Source: Intestinimonas sp. (GTDB taxonomy: Bacteria > Bacillota > Clostridia > Oscillospirales > Oscillospiraceae). Taken from it: a DNA stretch of 64,000 nucleotides. Positions 28,988 to 40,100 of this stretch are shown here, piece by piece. The stretch is taken from assembly GCA_022653075.1 (NCBI GenBank), contig JALCSB010000004.1, positions 62,001 through 126,000 on the forward strand, in the 5' to 3' direction. Within the stretch, counting starts at the first letter, position 1; every line of letters starts with the position of its first letter. The position numbers and the translations under genes were made by a program. The notes beneath the pieces were generated by a model that worked only from the letters and a program-made list of their open reading frames with translations, was not told the origin of the DNA and ran no database searches.

Positions 28988-29455
28988 CTATACAATTAAG
29001 TCAAACAGATCATCCTGCCAGGAATGAAAATTACCCTCCGCCAGCCAGTTTTCCACGCAGCGCATCAATGACGGGTGAAGTTGGGGACAGGTCTTTGCTT
29101 CCGGCATCTTAGCGGAGAATTGAAGCTCCTCAATCGACGAGTCTCCGGGGTGATCCTTCATTTCGTCGATCTCTGCGAAATAGAGTGCGCCAAAGGTCTC
29201 CTTTTTCCCGTCCGAAGCCACGCCATAGGCGGATACCGGTTCAAGCTGGAGTTCCGCGGCACCGGTTTGCTCCAGCAGAACCCGTTCGGCCGTCCTGCGG
29301 ATACTCTCCCCGGCGGCTCTGACGCCACCCGGAAGTTCCCAAGTCTCCCTGCCCGCATGCCGGCAGAAAATAAATTTCCCATTATACCGCGTCACAACTA
29401 CGGCATACTGCAAATCACTGTCCAGGGCACGCTCAAAAAATTTTATGGTGACCAT
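28988..29455 (-). CDS. Nudix hydrolase-like protein
   Basis: Nudix enzymes hydrolyse nucleoside diphosphate-linked compounds. The 155-residue protein has a Nudix fold with WELPGGVRAAGESIRRTAERVLLEQTGA near 38-65. The consensus box is G-x5-E-x7-REUxEExGU; here the first G, E and R are kept but RE is RV and EE is EQ, so metal binding may be altered. Start at 29455 has GAGGCGGG ahead, 11 bases after rpoD, so it is co-transcribed with rpoD. Substrate cannot be told. Confidence 0.8.
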   Translation of the reverse strand: MVTIKFFERALDSDLQYAVVVTRYNGKFIFCRHAGRETWELPGGVRAAGESIRRTAERVLLEQTGAAELQLEPVSAYGVASDGKKETFGALYFAEIDEMKDHPGDSSIEELQFSAKMPEAKTCPQLHPSLMRCVENWLAEGNFHSWQDDLFDLIV

Positions 29456-29466
29456 TACGTCCCGCC

Positions 29467-30789
29467 TCAGTTCAAGAAGTCCTTCAGCTTTTTGGAACGG
29501 CTGGGATGGCGAAGTTTTCTCAGTGCCTTGGCCTCAATCTGGCGGATTCGCTCCCGGGTCACATTGAATTCCTTGCCCACTTCCTCCAGTGTTCTGGTCC
29601 GTCCGTCCTCAATGCCGAAACGCAGTTTCAATACTTTTTCTTCTCTGGGCGTCAAAGTGCCCAGAACGTCCACCAGCTGTTCCTTCAGAAGCGTAAAGGA
29701 TGCGGCCTCGGAGGGCTCGGAGGCATCCTCATCAGGAATAAAGTCGCCAAGATGAGAGTCCTCTTCTTCCCCGATAGGTGTCTCTAAAGAAACCGGTTCC
29801 TGCGCGATTTTCAGAATTTCACGAACCTTATCGACGGGAATTCCCATTTCCGTTGAAATCTCCTCCGGTGTGGGATCATGCCCCAACTCTTGAAGCAGCT
29901 GTCTTGAAACGCGGATAACCTTGTTAATGGTTTCCACCATGTGTACCGGAATCCGGATGGTCCGGGCCTGGTCCGCAATGGCGCGGGTGATAGCCTGACG
30001 AATCCACCATGTCGCGTAGGTGGAGAATTTATAGCCTTTGGTATAATCGAATTTTTCCACAGCTTTGATCAGACCGAGATTACCCTCCTGAATCAAATCA
30101 AGAAACAGCATTCCCCGGCCCACATACCGCTTTGCAATGGATACCACCAGACGCAGGTTTGCTTCAGCCAAACGCTGCTTGGCTATCTCCCCCCTGCGCA
30201 CCAGTTTTTTGAGCTCTTTCGCCTCCTCCGGCGTCATGGAGACGTCCTCACCGCGCTTGAGGGTCCTTTCCACGTCGGCAAGCTGCTCTCTGGCCAGACT
30301 TCCGGTACCCATATTCTGTGCCAGCGAGATCTCCTCATCCGGCGTAAGCAGGTTGACCTTTCCGATCTCCTTCAAATACATCCGAACCGGGTCGTCAATA
30401 CCAAAAGAATCCACCAATGTGCTGGGGTCCACGATCTCCTCTTCCGGAATTTCCTCGATTTCTTCGATGGTGGGCATGTTCTCTTCCGCCAGATCTGGGA
30501 GATCGTCTTCGCCGGACGTATCGATACCAAGGTTCTCCATGATGTCGTAAATTTTGTCCATCTGCTCGCTTTCCAGATCCATTTCCTCTAGGACGTCCAT
30601 CAGCTCGCTGGCGGACAATTTTCCTTTTTTCTTTCCGCGGTCCAGTAGCTCGCTGAGCTTTTCGGCTCCCTGCGATCCCTCGACCACCTTCATCAGCTCG
30701 GCCTTGCTGGCTTCCAGCTTTTCCTCGTTAAACATATTGGTTTTCTGTCCCTTGCCGGACGTCGGCTCGGTAACTTTTTTTTCGCCCAT
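29467..30789 (-). CDS. rpoD: Primary sigma factor RpoD (SigA)
   Basis: The housekeeping sigma factor. The 440 residues include a long acidic N-terminal region 1.1 (about 1-125), region 1.2 [11 protein letters not shown] near 133, region 2 with the -10 recognition helix ([31 protein letters not shown] near 235-265), region 3, and region 4 with [41 protein letters not shown]. dnaG lies immediately upstream, the classic macromolecular synthesis pairing. GGAGG is eight bases before the ATG. Confidence 0.98.
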   Translation of the reverse strand: MGEKKVTEPTSGKGQKTNMFNEEKLEASKAELMKVVEGSQGAEKLSELLDRGKKKGKLSASELMDVLEEMDLESEQMDKIYDIMENLGIDTSGEDDLPDLAEENMPTIEEIEEIPEEEIVDPSTLVDSFGIDDPVRMYLKEIGKVNLLTPDEEISLAQNMGTGSLAREQLADVERTLKRGEDVSMTPEEAKELKKLVRRGEIAKQRLAEANLRLVVSIAKRYVGRGMLFLDLIQEGNLGLIKAVEKFDYTKGYKFSTYATWWIRQAITRAIADQARTIRIPVHMVETINKVIRVSRQLLQELGHDPTPEEISTEMGIPVDKVREILKIAQEPVSLETPIGEEEDSHLGDFIPDEDASEPSEAASFTLLKEQLVDVLGTLTPREEKVLKLRFGIEDGRTRTLEEVGKEFNVTRERIRQIEAKALRKLRHPSRSKKLKDFLN

Positions 30790-30793
30790 GGAT

Positions 30794-32551
30794 TCATCCT
30801 CCGTACCGTTTTTTCTCTTGGTATTTCTCCCGTATGGCCATTAGCGGATCCTCACCGGAGCCGTTTCCCGCCTGGATGGTATGTTCCGTTTCTACAATTT
30901 CTATGTAATCCCGCAGCGCGGTCTCACTGTTTGCCAGATTTTCGGGCTGATTTAAGATCCCGGCCAGATGATTCATTTCCTCCGGCGTCAGCTCACCGGT
31001 CAGCGCTGGCAGGCTGATGGTTCTCCCGTCCTTCCAGTGCTCTTTCAGCAGGCCGAAGGTTCGACCCAGAATAGGTGATGAAAACTGTTCCGGGGTTAGC
31101 TCCGAAAGCTTTTGGAAAAGGGTGTGGTCCAACAAGACAAGCCGAAGGATTCCCTCCTCCGCCCGGGCGGAACGCACATTGGCGTAACGCATCTCCCGCG
31201 TGCCGGGCTGAAGCTGCACCGCCGGAGTCAGATCTTTCCGCTCCTGTCGCTTCTTCGCCCGGCGGACCTGGCGTAAACGTGTATGTCTGACCTCCTGATT
31301 CATGGCTTCTGCCGTAATGCCGGCCATTTCCGCGCAGCGGGCTCCGTAAACCTCGCGCTCCACGGGGCTGGGCAGCGAGGCAACCAGTTCAACCGCCGCC
31401 TGTAGAAATTCAACCTTCTGCGCATCATCCTTCAAATCATATTGGTCCAGAATGCGGCCCAACCGATACTCCACATGATTTTCCGACTGCTCCAGCAGAC
31501 GCTGAAATGCGTCGTGTCCATATTTTTTAATAAATTCATCCGGATCTTTCGCCCCTTTCATGCGCAGTACGCGAACCTTCAGTCCCGTCTTTTCCAGCAT
31601 GGGGATAGCGCGCTGAGCGGCCGAAACACCCGGTCCATCGCCGTCATAGGCGATCACCGCCTCCTTGGTATAGCGGGCCAAAAGCTGTGCGTGGTCCGGA
31701 GTAAGGGCGGTTCCCAGAGAGGCGACCGCACAGTCAAACCCGGCCTGGTGAAGTGAAATGGTATCCATATAACCCTCGGTCAGAATGATACGCCCCAGCT
31801 TGGACTTTCTGGCCAGATTAAGCGCGAACAGATTCCGGCTCTTGTTATAGATAACCGTATCCGGAGAATTGAGATATTTGGGGGTTCCATCGCCCAGCAC
31901 CCGGCCGCCGAAGCCGATAACATCTCCCCGGAGGTCGATAATGGGAAACATAACCCGGTTGCGAAACCGGTCATAAATTCTTCCGTTTTGACCGCGCACG
32001 GCAAGTCCCGCATCCAGCAAATCACGTTTTTCATATCCTTGGTCCGCCATGGCGCGGATTAGGTTATCCCACCCGTCCGGTACGGCACCCAGCCCAAACC
32101 GGGTTACGGTTCCACGGGAAAGGCCGCGGGTTTCAAACAAATACCGTGCGCCCGCAGTACAGGCAGGCGTAAACAGCTGCGCGTGGAAAAAGCGGGCCGC
32201 CTCTTTGTTAAGCGCCAGCAAACGTTTCCGTTTGCGCCGGAAATCGTCGTCTTCCCCTTCCTCCGGCATCTCCATACCGGCTCGCTGGGCCAGCATGCGC
32301 ACCGCGTCGGGAAAAGTCAGATTCTCGATCTCCATAATAAAGCTGATAACCCCGCCACCTTTATGGCAGCCGAAGCAGTAGTACATCTGTCGATCGGGTG
32401 AGACGGAGAAAGAAGGCGTTTTCTCCCCATGGAAGGGACAGAGCCCCCATAGTCGGCCGCCCTTCCGCTGAAGCGGGACGTAGTCAGCCACTACATCGGC
32501 GATGTCGCACCGCGCGGTCAGTTCATCCAGGAATTGCGCTGGAATGGCCAA
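30794..32551 (-). CDS. dnaG: DNA primase DnaG
   Basis: DnaG makes RNA primers at the replication fork. From the TTG at 32551 (GGAGGG six bases ahead) the protein has 585 residues. The N-terminal zinc-binding CHC2 domain shows [18 protein letters not shown] and [10 protein letters not shown]; the catalytic core has [10 protein letters not shown], the [17 protein letters not shown] and the metal-binding AYDGDGPG; the C-terminal helicase-binding domain is from about 440. An in-frame ATG 39 bases upstream lacks a ribosome site. Confidence 0.96.
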   Translation of the reverse strand: MAIPAQFLDELTARCDIADVVADYVPLQRKGGRLWGLCPFHGEKTPSFSVSPDRQMYYCFGCHKGGGVISFIMEIENLTFPDAVRMLAQRAGMEMPEEGEDDDFRRKRKRLLALNKEAARFFHAQLFTPACTAGARYLFETRGLSRGTVTRFGLGAVPDGWDNLIRAMADQGYEKRDLLDAGLAVRGQNGRIYDRFRNRVMFPIIDLRGDVIGFGGRVLGDGTPKYLNSPDTVIYNKSRNLFALNLARKSKLGRIILTEGYMDTISLHQAGFDCAVASLGTALTPDHAQLLARYTKEAVIAYDGDGPGVSAAQRAIPMLEKTGLKVRVLRMKGAKDPDEFIKKYGHDAFQRLLEQSENHVEYRLGRILDQYDLKDDAQKVEFLQAAVELVASLPSPVEREVYGARCAEMAGITAEAMNQEVRHTRLRQVRRAKKRQERKDLTPAVQLQPGTREMRYANVRSARAEEGILRLVLLDHTLFQKLSELTPEQFSSPILGRTFGLLKEHWKDGRTISLPALTGELTPEEMNHLAGILNQPENLANSETALRDYIEIVETEHTIQAGNGSGEDPLMAIREKYQEKKRYGG

Positions 32552-32610
32552 AATCGTCCCTCCTTTCCAGCATTTTCTTATCTTTTCCACCCTTTTGACG
32601 GATTATACCG

Positions 32611-33615
32611 TTATTTTACTCTCCAAGCCGTTGGAATAAACGCTTCGCTGAACTTTTCCAGCGCGTAGTGGTCTGTCATTCCGGCAATGTAGTCGCATAC
32701 AGCCTGATTCACGCCCTCCCGCTCCCGAATTTCCTGAAAATCCGGCGGAAGCCGGTCAGGTTCTCCGCTGTAATAAGCAAAGAGACGGCGAAGCATGTCC
32801 TGAGCCTTTCCTTCTTCACCCTTGGCAACGGGATTATGGTAAACGGCCTCAAACATAAACTCCCGCAGCCGGTACATAGCCTGTCGGCAGTCGTCCGACT
32901 GACGGATACGGCCGGTTCCCGCACTGGCAGTAATAATATCTGTGGTGAGGGTATCAATCCTGTCTGAGTGGGTAAAGCCCAGTACGTTGGAGATTTCCAC
33001 CGGGATATCTATAGGATAAATGATGCCGCCGCGCATGGCGTCATCAATATCATGATTGATGTAGGCAATCTTATCAGCCAGACGAAGAAGCTGCCCTTCC
33101 AGCGTCTCCGCTTCATCCACCCCGGTGTGGCAGAGGATGGCACGCCGGACCTCATAGGTGAGGTTCAGCCCTTCCCCGCCCTTTTCCAGCCGGTCGACAA
33201 CACGGAGCGACTGCTCATTATGTCGAAAGCCATCCGGCATGATCTCGTTGAGCACCCGCTCACCAGCATGACCAAAAGGTGTATGTCCCAGATCGTGTCC
33301 ATAGGCGGCCGCCTCGGTCAGATCCTCATTCAGCCCCAGTCCGCGCGCCATCGTACGTGCAATTCGCATAACCTCAATGGTATGTGTCATGCGGGTGCGA
33401 TAATGGTCACCCTCCGGGCGGAGAAAAACCTGCGTCTTGTGTATCAGCCGCCGGAACGCCTTGGAGTGGACGATTCGGTCGATGTCCCGCTGAAAGCAGG
33501 TCCGAACGGGGCAGGGCGTAACCGGCCGCCGACGCCCCCTGCTCTCCATGGCAAGGCAGGCAAAGGGAGAGAGAACCTTTCGTTCCAGATTTTCCCGCTG
33601 TTCCCGTACTGTCAA
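32611..33615 (-). CDS. dgt: dGTPase-like HD-domain triphosphohydrolase
   Basis: HD enzymes of this family remove triphosphate from dNTPs; in Firmicutes the exact substrate varies. The 334-residue protein has the N-terminal FQRDIDRIVHSKAFRRLIHKTQVF near 45 and HD residues in RMTHTIEVMRIAR, AAAYGHDLGHTPFGHAGE and the later INHDIDD. Start is TTG at 33615 with GAGAGGTGATTCTCC. dnaG follows after 60 bases, so it may belong to the dnaG-rpoD transcript. Confidence 0.88.
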   Translation of the reverse strand: MTVREQRENLERKVLSPFACLAMESRGRRRPVTPCPVRTCFQRDIDRIVHSKAFRRLIHKTQVFLRPEGDHYRTRMTHTIEVMRIARTMARGLGLNEDLTEAAAYGHDLGHTPFGHAGERVLNEIMPDGFRHNEQSLRVVDRLEKGGEGLNLTYEVRRAILCHTGVDEAETLEGQLLRLADKIAYINHDIDDAMRGGIIYPIDIPVEISNVLGFTHSDRIDTLTTDIITASAGTGRIRQSDDCRQAMYRLREFMFEAVYHNPVAKGEEGKAQDMLRRLFAYYSGEPDRLPPDFQEIREREGVNQAVCDYIAGMTDHYALEKFSEAFIPTAWRVK

Positions 33616-33778
33616 GGAGAATCACCTCTCACATCACACATCGTCTACTCCACATTTCGCATTTTATTTGTTTACCTGTTCTGTTATACAACGCCGATAA
33701 AAAAAATCCTGCCTGTACACGCTATAAATCATAAAATTTTTATATTTTTTGCCGGATTGTACCCGGCTTGCTCTGGAA

Positions 33779-34420
33779 TCAACGTTTCATGGGAACCGCC
33801 TGAAACACCTCATCCGTAACGCACACTGTGGAAGACCCCGCCGTTATTTCCGTTATGCGCGTGGTAAAGTCAGAAATTTTTTCTTCACAAAGCAGCACAT
33901 GAAGGGTTACGTCCGCCGCATAATCCACCTGCTCTACCATACCATCCACGCCCGCAGTCTCCTGTTTTGCCCGCTCAAAAAGACTATACGGGCAGGAAAA
34001 CTCCGCGCGAACCCACCGGCTGACCACAGAAATTCCCGCGGCGTCCAGGGCCAATTTGGCGCCTTGCGTATAGGCCCGGACCAGTCCACCCGTGCCGAGG
34101 AGAACACCGCCGAAGTAGCGGGTTACCACACAGCACACATTCTCTACGCCCTCGTGCTGAAAAACGTTGAGCATGGGCTGACCCGCAGTCCCCTGCGGCT
34201 CTCCGTCGTCCGAATAGCGCTCCGCGCCGCCTGTCCGAAGCCGATAGCACCAGCAGTTGTGGCGTGAGTCGTAATAACGCTTTTTCATCTCCTCGATGCG
34301 CATCCGCGCCTCGTCCTCCGACTCCACCTGCCACACATGGCCGATAAAGCGGGACCTTTTCTCCGTAAATTCCGCCTCGGCGTAGCCGCTGGGAACGAGG
34401 TATTTGGTCACTTTTTCCAC
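33779..34420 (-). CDS. YigZ/IMPACT family protein
   Basis: Function not established; IMPACT/YigZ proteins have an N-terminal RNA/ligand-binding fold and a C-terminal EF-G-like domain. The 213 residues include EKRSRFIGHV near 20, HNCWCYRL near 54, YSDDGEPQGTAGQPML near 69 and VVTRYFGGVLLGTGGLVRAYTQGA near 100, the defining signature. It overlaps the upstream GNAT gene by 13 bases, in a hflX-GNAT-yigZ operon. Confidence 0.92.
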   Translation of the reverse strand: MEKVTKYLVPSGYAEAEFTEKRSRFIGHVWQVESEDEARMRIEEMKKRYYDSRHNCWCYRLRTGGAERYSDDGEPQGTAGQPMLNVFQHEGVENVCCVVTRYFGGVLLGTGGLVRAYTQGAKLALDAAGISVVSRWVRAEFSCPYSLFERAKQETAGVDGMVEQVDYAADVTLHVLLCEEKISDFTTRITEITAGSSTVCVTDEVFQAVPMKR

Positions 34421-34938
34421 TCCTTTTTAGTCAAAAGATAGCAGTGCTCCGTACGGACCTCATTCAAAAGCTCCACCTGAGACCGGATAGATTCTGTATA
34501 AGTAAAGCCGCATTTCTCAATGACCCGACGTGATTTGTTGTTATCATCATAGTAACTGCAGCAGACAGCGGCGAGGCCAAGGGTCTCAAAACCATACCGG
34601 AGAAGTTCCCGGGCAGCCTCCGGCATCAGCCCCCGTCCCCAGAACGCCGGGTTCATAGCGTATCCCAACTCATCATTGGGAGCGGGCTGCTCCACTTTGT
34701 GCCGGTCCGTAAAACCCGCCGAACCGATCACCTTTCCGTTCTCTTTCAAAACCACAGCAGCTACGCCGGGGGCCGCGAACACCGTGCGGATAATTTGCAG
34801 ACTTTCATCCTGATCCCGGTGCGGCGGCCAGCCGGCGGGCGGTCCTACCCGCGGGTCTCTGGCATATTCATATACATCGGCGGCGTCCTCATCCTTGAAG
34901 GGCCGGAGGATAAGCCGTTCGGTTTCTAATCGCTGCAT
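34408..34938 (-). CDS. GNAT family N-acetyltransferase (RimJ/RimL-like)
   Basis: Transfers acetyl from acetyl-CoA to an unknown amine, in this subgroup often an N-terminal amino group. The 176-residue protein begins ETERLILRPFKDEDAADVYEYA, has GSAGF near 75, the acetyl-CoA loop NPAFWGRGLMPEAARELLRYGFE near 98-120 and NKSRRVIEKCGF near 135. Its start overlaps the hflX stop by 13 bases, indicating translational coupling. Substrate cannot be predicted. Confidence 0.88.
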   Translation of the reverse strand: MQRLETERLILRPFKDEDAADVYEYARDPRVGPPAGWPPHRDQDESLQIIRTVFAAPGVAAVVLKENGKVIGSAGFTDRHKVEQPAPNDELGYAMNPAFWGRGLMPEAARELLRYGFETLGLAAVCCSYYDDNNKSRRVIEKCGFTYTESIRSQVELLNEVRTEHCYLLTKKEWKK

Positions 34939-36203
34939 TGATATTCCCTCACCTGTCCCAGTATTTTCAGCGTACAGACCGCCGTAACTTCAATCGCCTC
35001 TCCGTATTCTACCGACTCGACCTTTGCCTCCCGGTACAGCATATCCACCATACCGGCCTTATCATAGGGAAAGCAGAGCTTCACACGGTGCGCGCCCTCA
35101 TCCAGCCTGCTCCGAAGCATGGCAAGCAGTTGATGCAGGCCTTCCCCTGTCCGCGCGGAAACCGATACAATATTCTCGCCATGGGGCATAATATCCCCCT
35201 CACACAGATCACTTTTGTTAAACACCTCGATACACGGCGTCTGTGCCGCGCCCAGTTCCGCAATCAGGTTATCCACGGTCTCCGCCTGCTCTCTCCACTC
35301 GGGATTAGAGGCATCGATCACATGAATGAGCAAATCCGCAAAGGTCAGCTCCTCCAAGGTGGCTTTAAACGCCTCTACCAAATGGTGGGGCAACTTGCGG
35401 ATAAACCCGACTGTGTCCGAGATGAGTATCGTACAAGTGTCGGACAAAACCAGCGTTCTGGTGGTAGTATCCAGCGTATCGAACAGCCGATTATTGGCAG
35501 GGATACTCGCACCGGTCAGCGCATTAAGCAGCGTGGATTTGCCTGCGTTGGTATAGCCAACGATGGCTACCACCGGCAGCTCATTCTTGATGCGCCGTTC
35601 CCGCTGAACGCCGCGTACCCGGCGGACCTCTTCCAGTTCTTCCTCCAGCTTGGCGATTTTCCGGCGAATATGCCGCCGGTCGGTTTCCAGCTGAGTCTCG
35701 CCGGGGCCGCGGGTGCCAATGGGTGATTTGCCTCCGGAAGCGGTCTGGCGTACCAAATGGCCCCACATTCCGGTCAGGCGCGGCAGCAGATACTGATACT
35801 GCGCAAGCTCGACCTGAAGCCGCCCCTCCCGCGTCCGGGCACGCTGCGCGAAAATATCCAGAATCAGGGCAGAGCGGTCAATCGTCTGCACCCCTAGTTC
35901 CTCGGTCAGTACCCGCATTTGGGAGGGTGACAGGTCGTTATCAAAAACGGCCAGATCAGCCTGACCGGCTTCCAGCAGCTGCCTAACCTCCGCCACCTTA
36001 CCCTCGCCGATAAAAGTGCGCGGGTCGGGTGTGGCCTTGTTCTGCAAAACAACACCGATGCACAGGCCGCCCGCAGTCTCCAGCAGAGCCTCCAATTCCT
36101 CCATAGAGGATTCGGTGGCGTTCTCCATCCGGCTCAGGCAGTCAGCATGGAGCCCCACCAATACGGCGCGATTGATTTTTTCCTCCGTCCTGGTCTGTTC
36201 CAT
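34926..36203 (-). CDS. hflX: Ribosome-associated GTPase HflX
   Basis: HflX splits stalled or hibernating ribosomes. The 425-residue protein has the N-terminal HflX domain (about 1-180, with DPRTFIGEGKVAEV and VFDNDLSPSQMRVL), the glycine-rich linker QTASGGKSPIGTRGPGETQLETDRR, and the G domain with Walker A GYTNAGKSTLLNAL near 215, DTVGFIRKLPHHLVEAF near 263 and NKSD near 335. It heads a three-gene overlapping operon. AAAGGA precedes ATG at 36203. Confidence 0.96.
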   Translation of the reverse strand: MEQTRTEEKINRAVLVGLHADCLSRMENATESSMEELEALLETAGGLCIGVVLQNKATPDPRTFIGEGKVAEVRQLLEAGQADLAVFDNDLSPSQMRVLTEELGVQTIDRSALILDIFAQRARTREGRLQVELAQYQYLLPRLTGMWGHLVRQTASGGKSPIGTRGPGETQLETDRRHIRRKIAKLEEELEEVRRVRGVQRERRIKNELPVVAIVGYTNAGKSTLLNALTGASIPANNRLFDTLDTTTRTLVLSDTCTILISDTVGFIRKLPHHLVEAFKATLEELTFADLLIHVIDASNPEWREQAETVDNLIAELGAAQTPCIEVFNKSDLCEGDIMPHGENIVSVSARTGEGLHQLLAMLRSRLDEGAHRVKLCFPYDKAGMVDMLYREAKVESVEYGEAIEVTAVCTLKILGQVREYQCSD

Positions 36204-36208
36204 GACTG

Positions 36209-36712
36209 TTATCCTTTCTTTAATGCCTCCACAATTTCGCCGACGTACATACGGTGATAGTCATGGTTGGGATAGTTGTTTTCAATGGACGCATCCAGAA
36301 AATGCGTGCGGTCAAAATCCTGCCAGTAAAGCTTGCGGCAGACCAGCACCAGCTCCGCCTCGTCGAAATAAGGCGCTCCGCTTTCTCCAGTCTTTACCGT
36401 AAAGTTACATTCCTTTACCTTATCGGTGTCACGCCCACTTTTTGCACCGCAGAGAGCCAACTGCTTGCGATACCGTTCCTCCAGGAACGAGAGTGTAAAC
36501 CAGTCATTCTTTTCAACAAACTCAAAGGTATAGCGCTGAGGGCGGATAAACGCCATTGCCACGTTTTTACCCCACAGTACGCCCATACCGCCCCAGCTAG
36601 CCGTCATGGTATTGCACCGTTCCACCGTACCGGCGGTAATCAGCATCCATTGATCTCCAATCATAGAGAATACATTTTTGTTCATGGTTTTAGGGTCAAT
36701 TTTGTTCCACAT
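36209..36712 (-). CDS. Flavin reductase family protein
   Basis: An FMN-binding split-barrel protein of the DIM6/flavin reductase type. From the ATG at 36712 (GGAGGGA ahead) it has 167 residues: SMIGDQWMLITAGTVERCNTMTASWGGMGVLW in the FMN-binding part, RPQRYTFEFVEKNDWFTLSFL in the middle, and CGAKSGRDTDKV. Redox partner and substrate unknown. It lies five bases after (downstream end facing) the hflX start and may be transcribed ahead of hflX. Confidence 0.85.
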   Translation of the reverse strand: MWNKIDPKTMNKNVFSMIGDQWMLITAGTVERCNTMTASWGGMGVLWGKNVAMAFIRPQRYTFEFVEKNDWFTLSFLEERYRKQLALCGAKSGRDTDKVKECNFTVKTGESGAPYFDEAELVLVCRKLYWQDFDRTHFLDASIENNYPNHDYHRMYVGEIVEALKKG

Positions 36713-36749
36713 AATTTGTTCCCTCCTGATGGTGATAAGTACAGTATAT

Positions 36750-36782
36750 GCGAAAAGACCCGTGCCGAAACCGGCACGGGTC
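36750..36782 (-). terminator. Terminator after rpmE
   Basis: A perfect 11-bp stem (36757-36767 with 36772-36782), 4-base loop, then TTTTCGC on the minus strand. Confidence 0.85.
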
Positions 36783-36795
36783 CAAAATCCCAACT

Positions 36796-37002
36796 TTACT
36801 TTTTGTCCAGACCGAATTTCTTGTTAAAGCGGCTCACACGTCCGCCCGTATCCACCATCTTCTGCTTGCCGGTGAAAAAGGGGTGACACTTCGAGCAAAC
36901 TTCTACCTTGATGTCCTGCTTTGTGGACCTGGTTTCGATCACATTACCACAGGCACACTTAATGGTGGTCTGCTGATAGTTAGGATGAATGCCTTCCTTC
37001 AT
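36796..37002 (-). CDS. rpmE: 50S ribosomal protein L31
   Basis: A 68-residue L31 of the zinc-binding (C+) type: [19 protein letters not shown] supplies CxC and [14 protein letters not shown] supplies CxxC. The C-terminal [11 protein letters not shown] is typical. GAGGTG precedes the ATG, a promoter lies 70 bases upstream and a terminator follows, so it is monocistronic. Confidence 0.97.
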   Translation of the reverse strand: MKEGIHPNYQQTTIKCACGNVIETRSTKQDIKVEVCSKCHPFFTGKQKMVDTGGRVSRFNKKFGLDKK

Positions 37003-37072
37003 TTAGGTTCACCTCTTTCTCGTTGGAGGATACATATGCTGATATAACATAATGTGCACAAGTGCAACTAGT

Positions 37073-37101
37073 ATAATAGCATAGCCCCCCTAAAAATGCA
37101 A
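37073..37101 (-). promoter_or_regulatory. SigA-type promoter of rpmE
   Basis: TTGCAT (37096-37101) and TATTAT (37073-37078) on the minus strand, 17-base spacer, about 70 bases before the rpmE start. Confidence 0.6.
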
Positions 37102-37143
37102 CTGTTTTTTTCTCATTGCGCCATATTTTTTCCAATCCGCTTA

Positions 37144-40100
37144 TTAAAGCCCGTAGGCGGCATCCGCATGGAAGAACCACAGTACTCGGCGGGTTACGGG
37201 TCTGCCCACAACTTCCGCCAACGCCCTGCTGTATACCGCCATTTGTGGCGCATACTCTGCTGCCCGCGCCGCCATGGTGTTTCGACTAACCCGGTCGGTC
37301 TTGAAATCCACTACGGTAATACCGCTTTCCGTCTCGAACCAGCAGTCCACCACACCCTGTAAAAGGACTTGTTCCTCCTCCCCCGCCTGGGGATAGTAAT
37401 CCTGAGCGGGTACCAGAATGGAAAATTTGAACTCCCGCTCCAGCGTACCGGAGGCCATCATCTCCCGCCCCAGATCGGAGCAAAAGAAAGCCGCGATCCG
37501 GGCCGGGTCCGCCGCCTCGCCCTGCTGAGGTGTCAGGATCTCCCGCCGGGTGAGCCGGGCGATCTCCTCGGCCACCTCTGCGGTACTTCCCGTTTTGGAG
37601 AAGTCAATATACTGCATAACCAGATGAAGCGCAGTTCCCCGCTGCGCTGCGGTTAATCCCATCTTCTCGGCGGCAAAACGCGGGCGGTTCAAAACAAATG
37701 GCCTATCCGGCGGCGGAGCCTGCTCCGCAGCCTCATCGTCCAAGGTCCGCCCCTTGAGCTGGGTCGCCGTCAGTTTAGAGGGAATTTCCACATCGGCCTG
37801 ATGCGGGTACCTCCAGGACAGCTGCTTCAGCAGGGCCTCCGCGTCCGGGCCCCGGCCGCGTGTCTCAGCCGGTGCGGGCACCGTTGGTTTTTCAGGTGCC
37901 CGTGCCAGCTCGCCGCCATCAATCCATCGCACGTCCCACCTTGACCCATAGTCTGCGGCCGAAACTGTCACTGGTACACCGGCCGCCTGCCTCAACGGCC
38001 CGGCATCCGGCCGGGCAAGCGCCGCCATAAGCACCCACTGTGCCACCGACTGTGTCGCCATCAGGGCCTGCGGCTCCACGGGAAATCCCGCGTCCCCGGC
38101 CAACCGCTGCAAATCCCGCGCACCGCCGGTCAACGCGCAGGTCAAAATCAGCTTCTCCTGTGCCCGGGTCATGGCCACATACAGCAGGCGCAGCTCTTCC
38201 GCCATCATCTCAGATTCCAGCTTCCGCGCCACCGCCTGCCGAGCCAGCGTGGGAAACTCCACCATTCGTTCGGTATCCAGCCCTTTGGGCCCCACGCCAA
38301 GTTTCTGGTGAAACAGCATGGGCTTCTGCATATCCTCCCGGTTCAGCCTGCGTGCCAGTCCGGCGAGAAATACCAACGGGAACTCTAATCCCTTCGAGCG
38401 ATGAATGCTGAGAATGCGCACCTGCGCCCCCTCCTGATTGCCTGTAGCCGATTCCAAATTGACCCCGCTCTCCCGCAGACGCCGCAGATAACTTAAAAAG
38501 CCAAACAGCCCCTTGTGTCCGGCTTCCTCAAATTGTCGGGCACAGGCGCACAGCGCCAGCAGATTGGCCCGGCGCGTCTCGCCGCCCTCCATAGCGCTGT
38601 AGATTCCCAGAAGATTTGTACGGTCATAGAGCTGCCATAGCAGCTGATTACAGCTCAGGTCGCCGGCGCGGGCACGAAGCCTGGAAAGTTCCCCCAGGAA
38701 TTGAAGGCAGTCCTTCTCTCCCCGTTCCGCGCCGGATGCCAGCGCGCTATAAAAATCTCCTTCCCTGTTTTTCGCCCGCAGTTGGGCCAGCCGGTCCGCG
38801 GAAAAACCGCACACCGGAGAGCGGAGCACTGAGAGCAACGGCACATCCTGTCTTGGATTATCCATGATCTCCAGCATGGACAGCGCCACGGAAACCTCCG
38901 TACTGTCAAAAAAGTCTCTTCCACCCTCGGCCGTCCATGGAATCCCCTGCTCCTCCAATGCCCGGGCGTACTGGTGCAGCACCGTACCGGGTGACCGGAG
39001 CAGAATCACGATATCGGATGGGTTTACCGGCCGCAGGCCTCCGTTTTCGTTCTGAATCTGGAATCCACCGTCCAGCAACTCCCGGATGCGCCGGGCCACG
39101 AAGCGCCCTTCCGCCAAATCTCTGGGAGGGTTTCTCCCCTCTTCGGTCACCGTGCCGGACAGGTCAATGGTATCCAGTTCCAATGCCCACGGGTCCGCAC
39201 CTTCCTCCTGCGTGGGGAAAGATGCGCCGGGATAAAGCCGCTGGTCTTCAGTGTAGTCGATCTCACCAAATTCCCGGGACATGAGGGCACGAAATAGATC
39301 GTTCGTACTTTCCAGGACCTGAGGCCGGGAGCGGAAGTTCATCGTGAGCACAGCCCGGCGGGGCTCGCCCTCCTCCGCTTCACGCTGTGGACGAAAAGTG
39401 CGGTATTTCTCCATGAAAATTGTGGGATCAGCCAGACGAAAGCGGTAGATCGACTGCTTCACATCGCCCACCATAAAAAGCGTTCGGCCATTGTGGGAAA
39501 TGGCCTGAAAGATGGCGTTCTGTACCTCATTGGTATCCTGATACTCGTCCACCATGACCTCGTTATACCGTGCCGCCCACTGCTGCGCCAGATCGCTGGC
39601 CCTACCATGTTCATCGGTAAGCAGCCGAACCGCTCCGTGCTCCAGGTCGGAAAAATCTAAAAGGCCCCGGCGACGTTTTTCCTCTGTATAAGCCGTGCTG
39701 AAATCCTCCACCAGCGCAAACAAGCCCTGGACGGCCGGATAGACCAGATGCATATCCGTCAGCAGAATCTGGCTGGGCTCCGCCAACATCTCACTTATCC
39801 TGCCCATACGTTTTTTACATTTATCCCGGATCACCTTGATCTGTTCCTGTGTCTCCGGATCGGTGCAGCCGCGTACCGCGCCTAGTCTGGGAAAACAAAC
39901 CTCCCTATGGTCCCATGCCGCGTCCCATCCCGCCCGCGTCGCTGCGGAAAGGGTACGCAAACTCTCCCACGTGTCGGTCAAACTGGGGGCGTAGGCTGAG
40001 GTAAGCTGTTCACTGCTCCGGGCCAGTTCCAGCGCCCGCGCAATCTGCTTCTCCCAGTAATCCGCCTGTGCCCGGGCATCTTCCAGCAGCAGGCGGCCCC

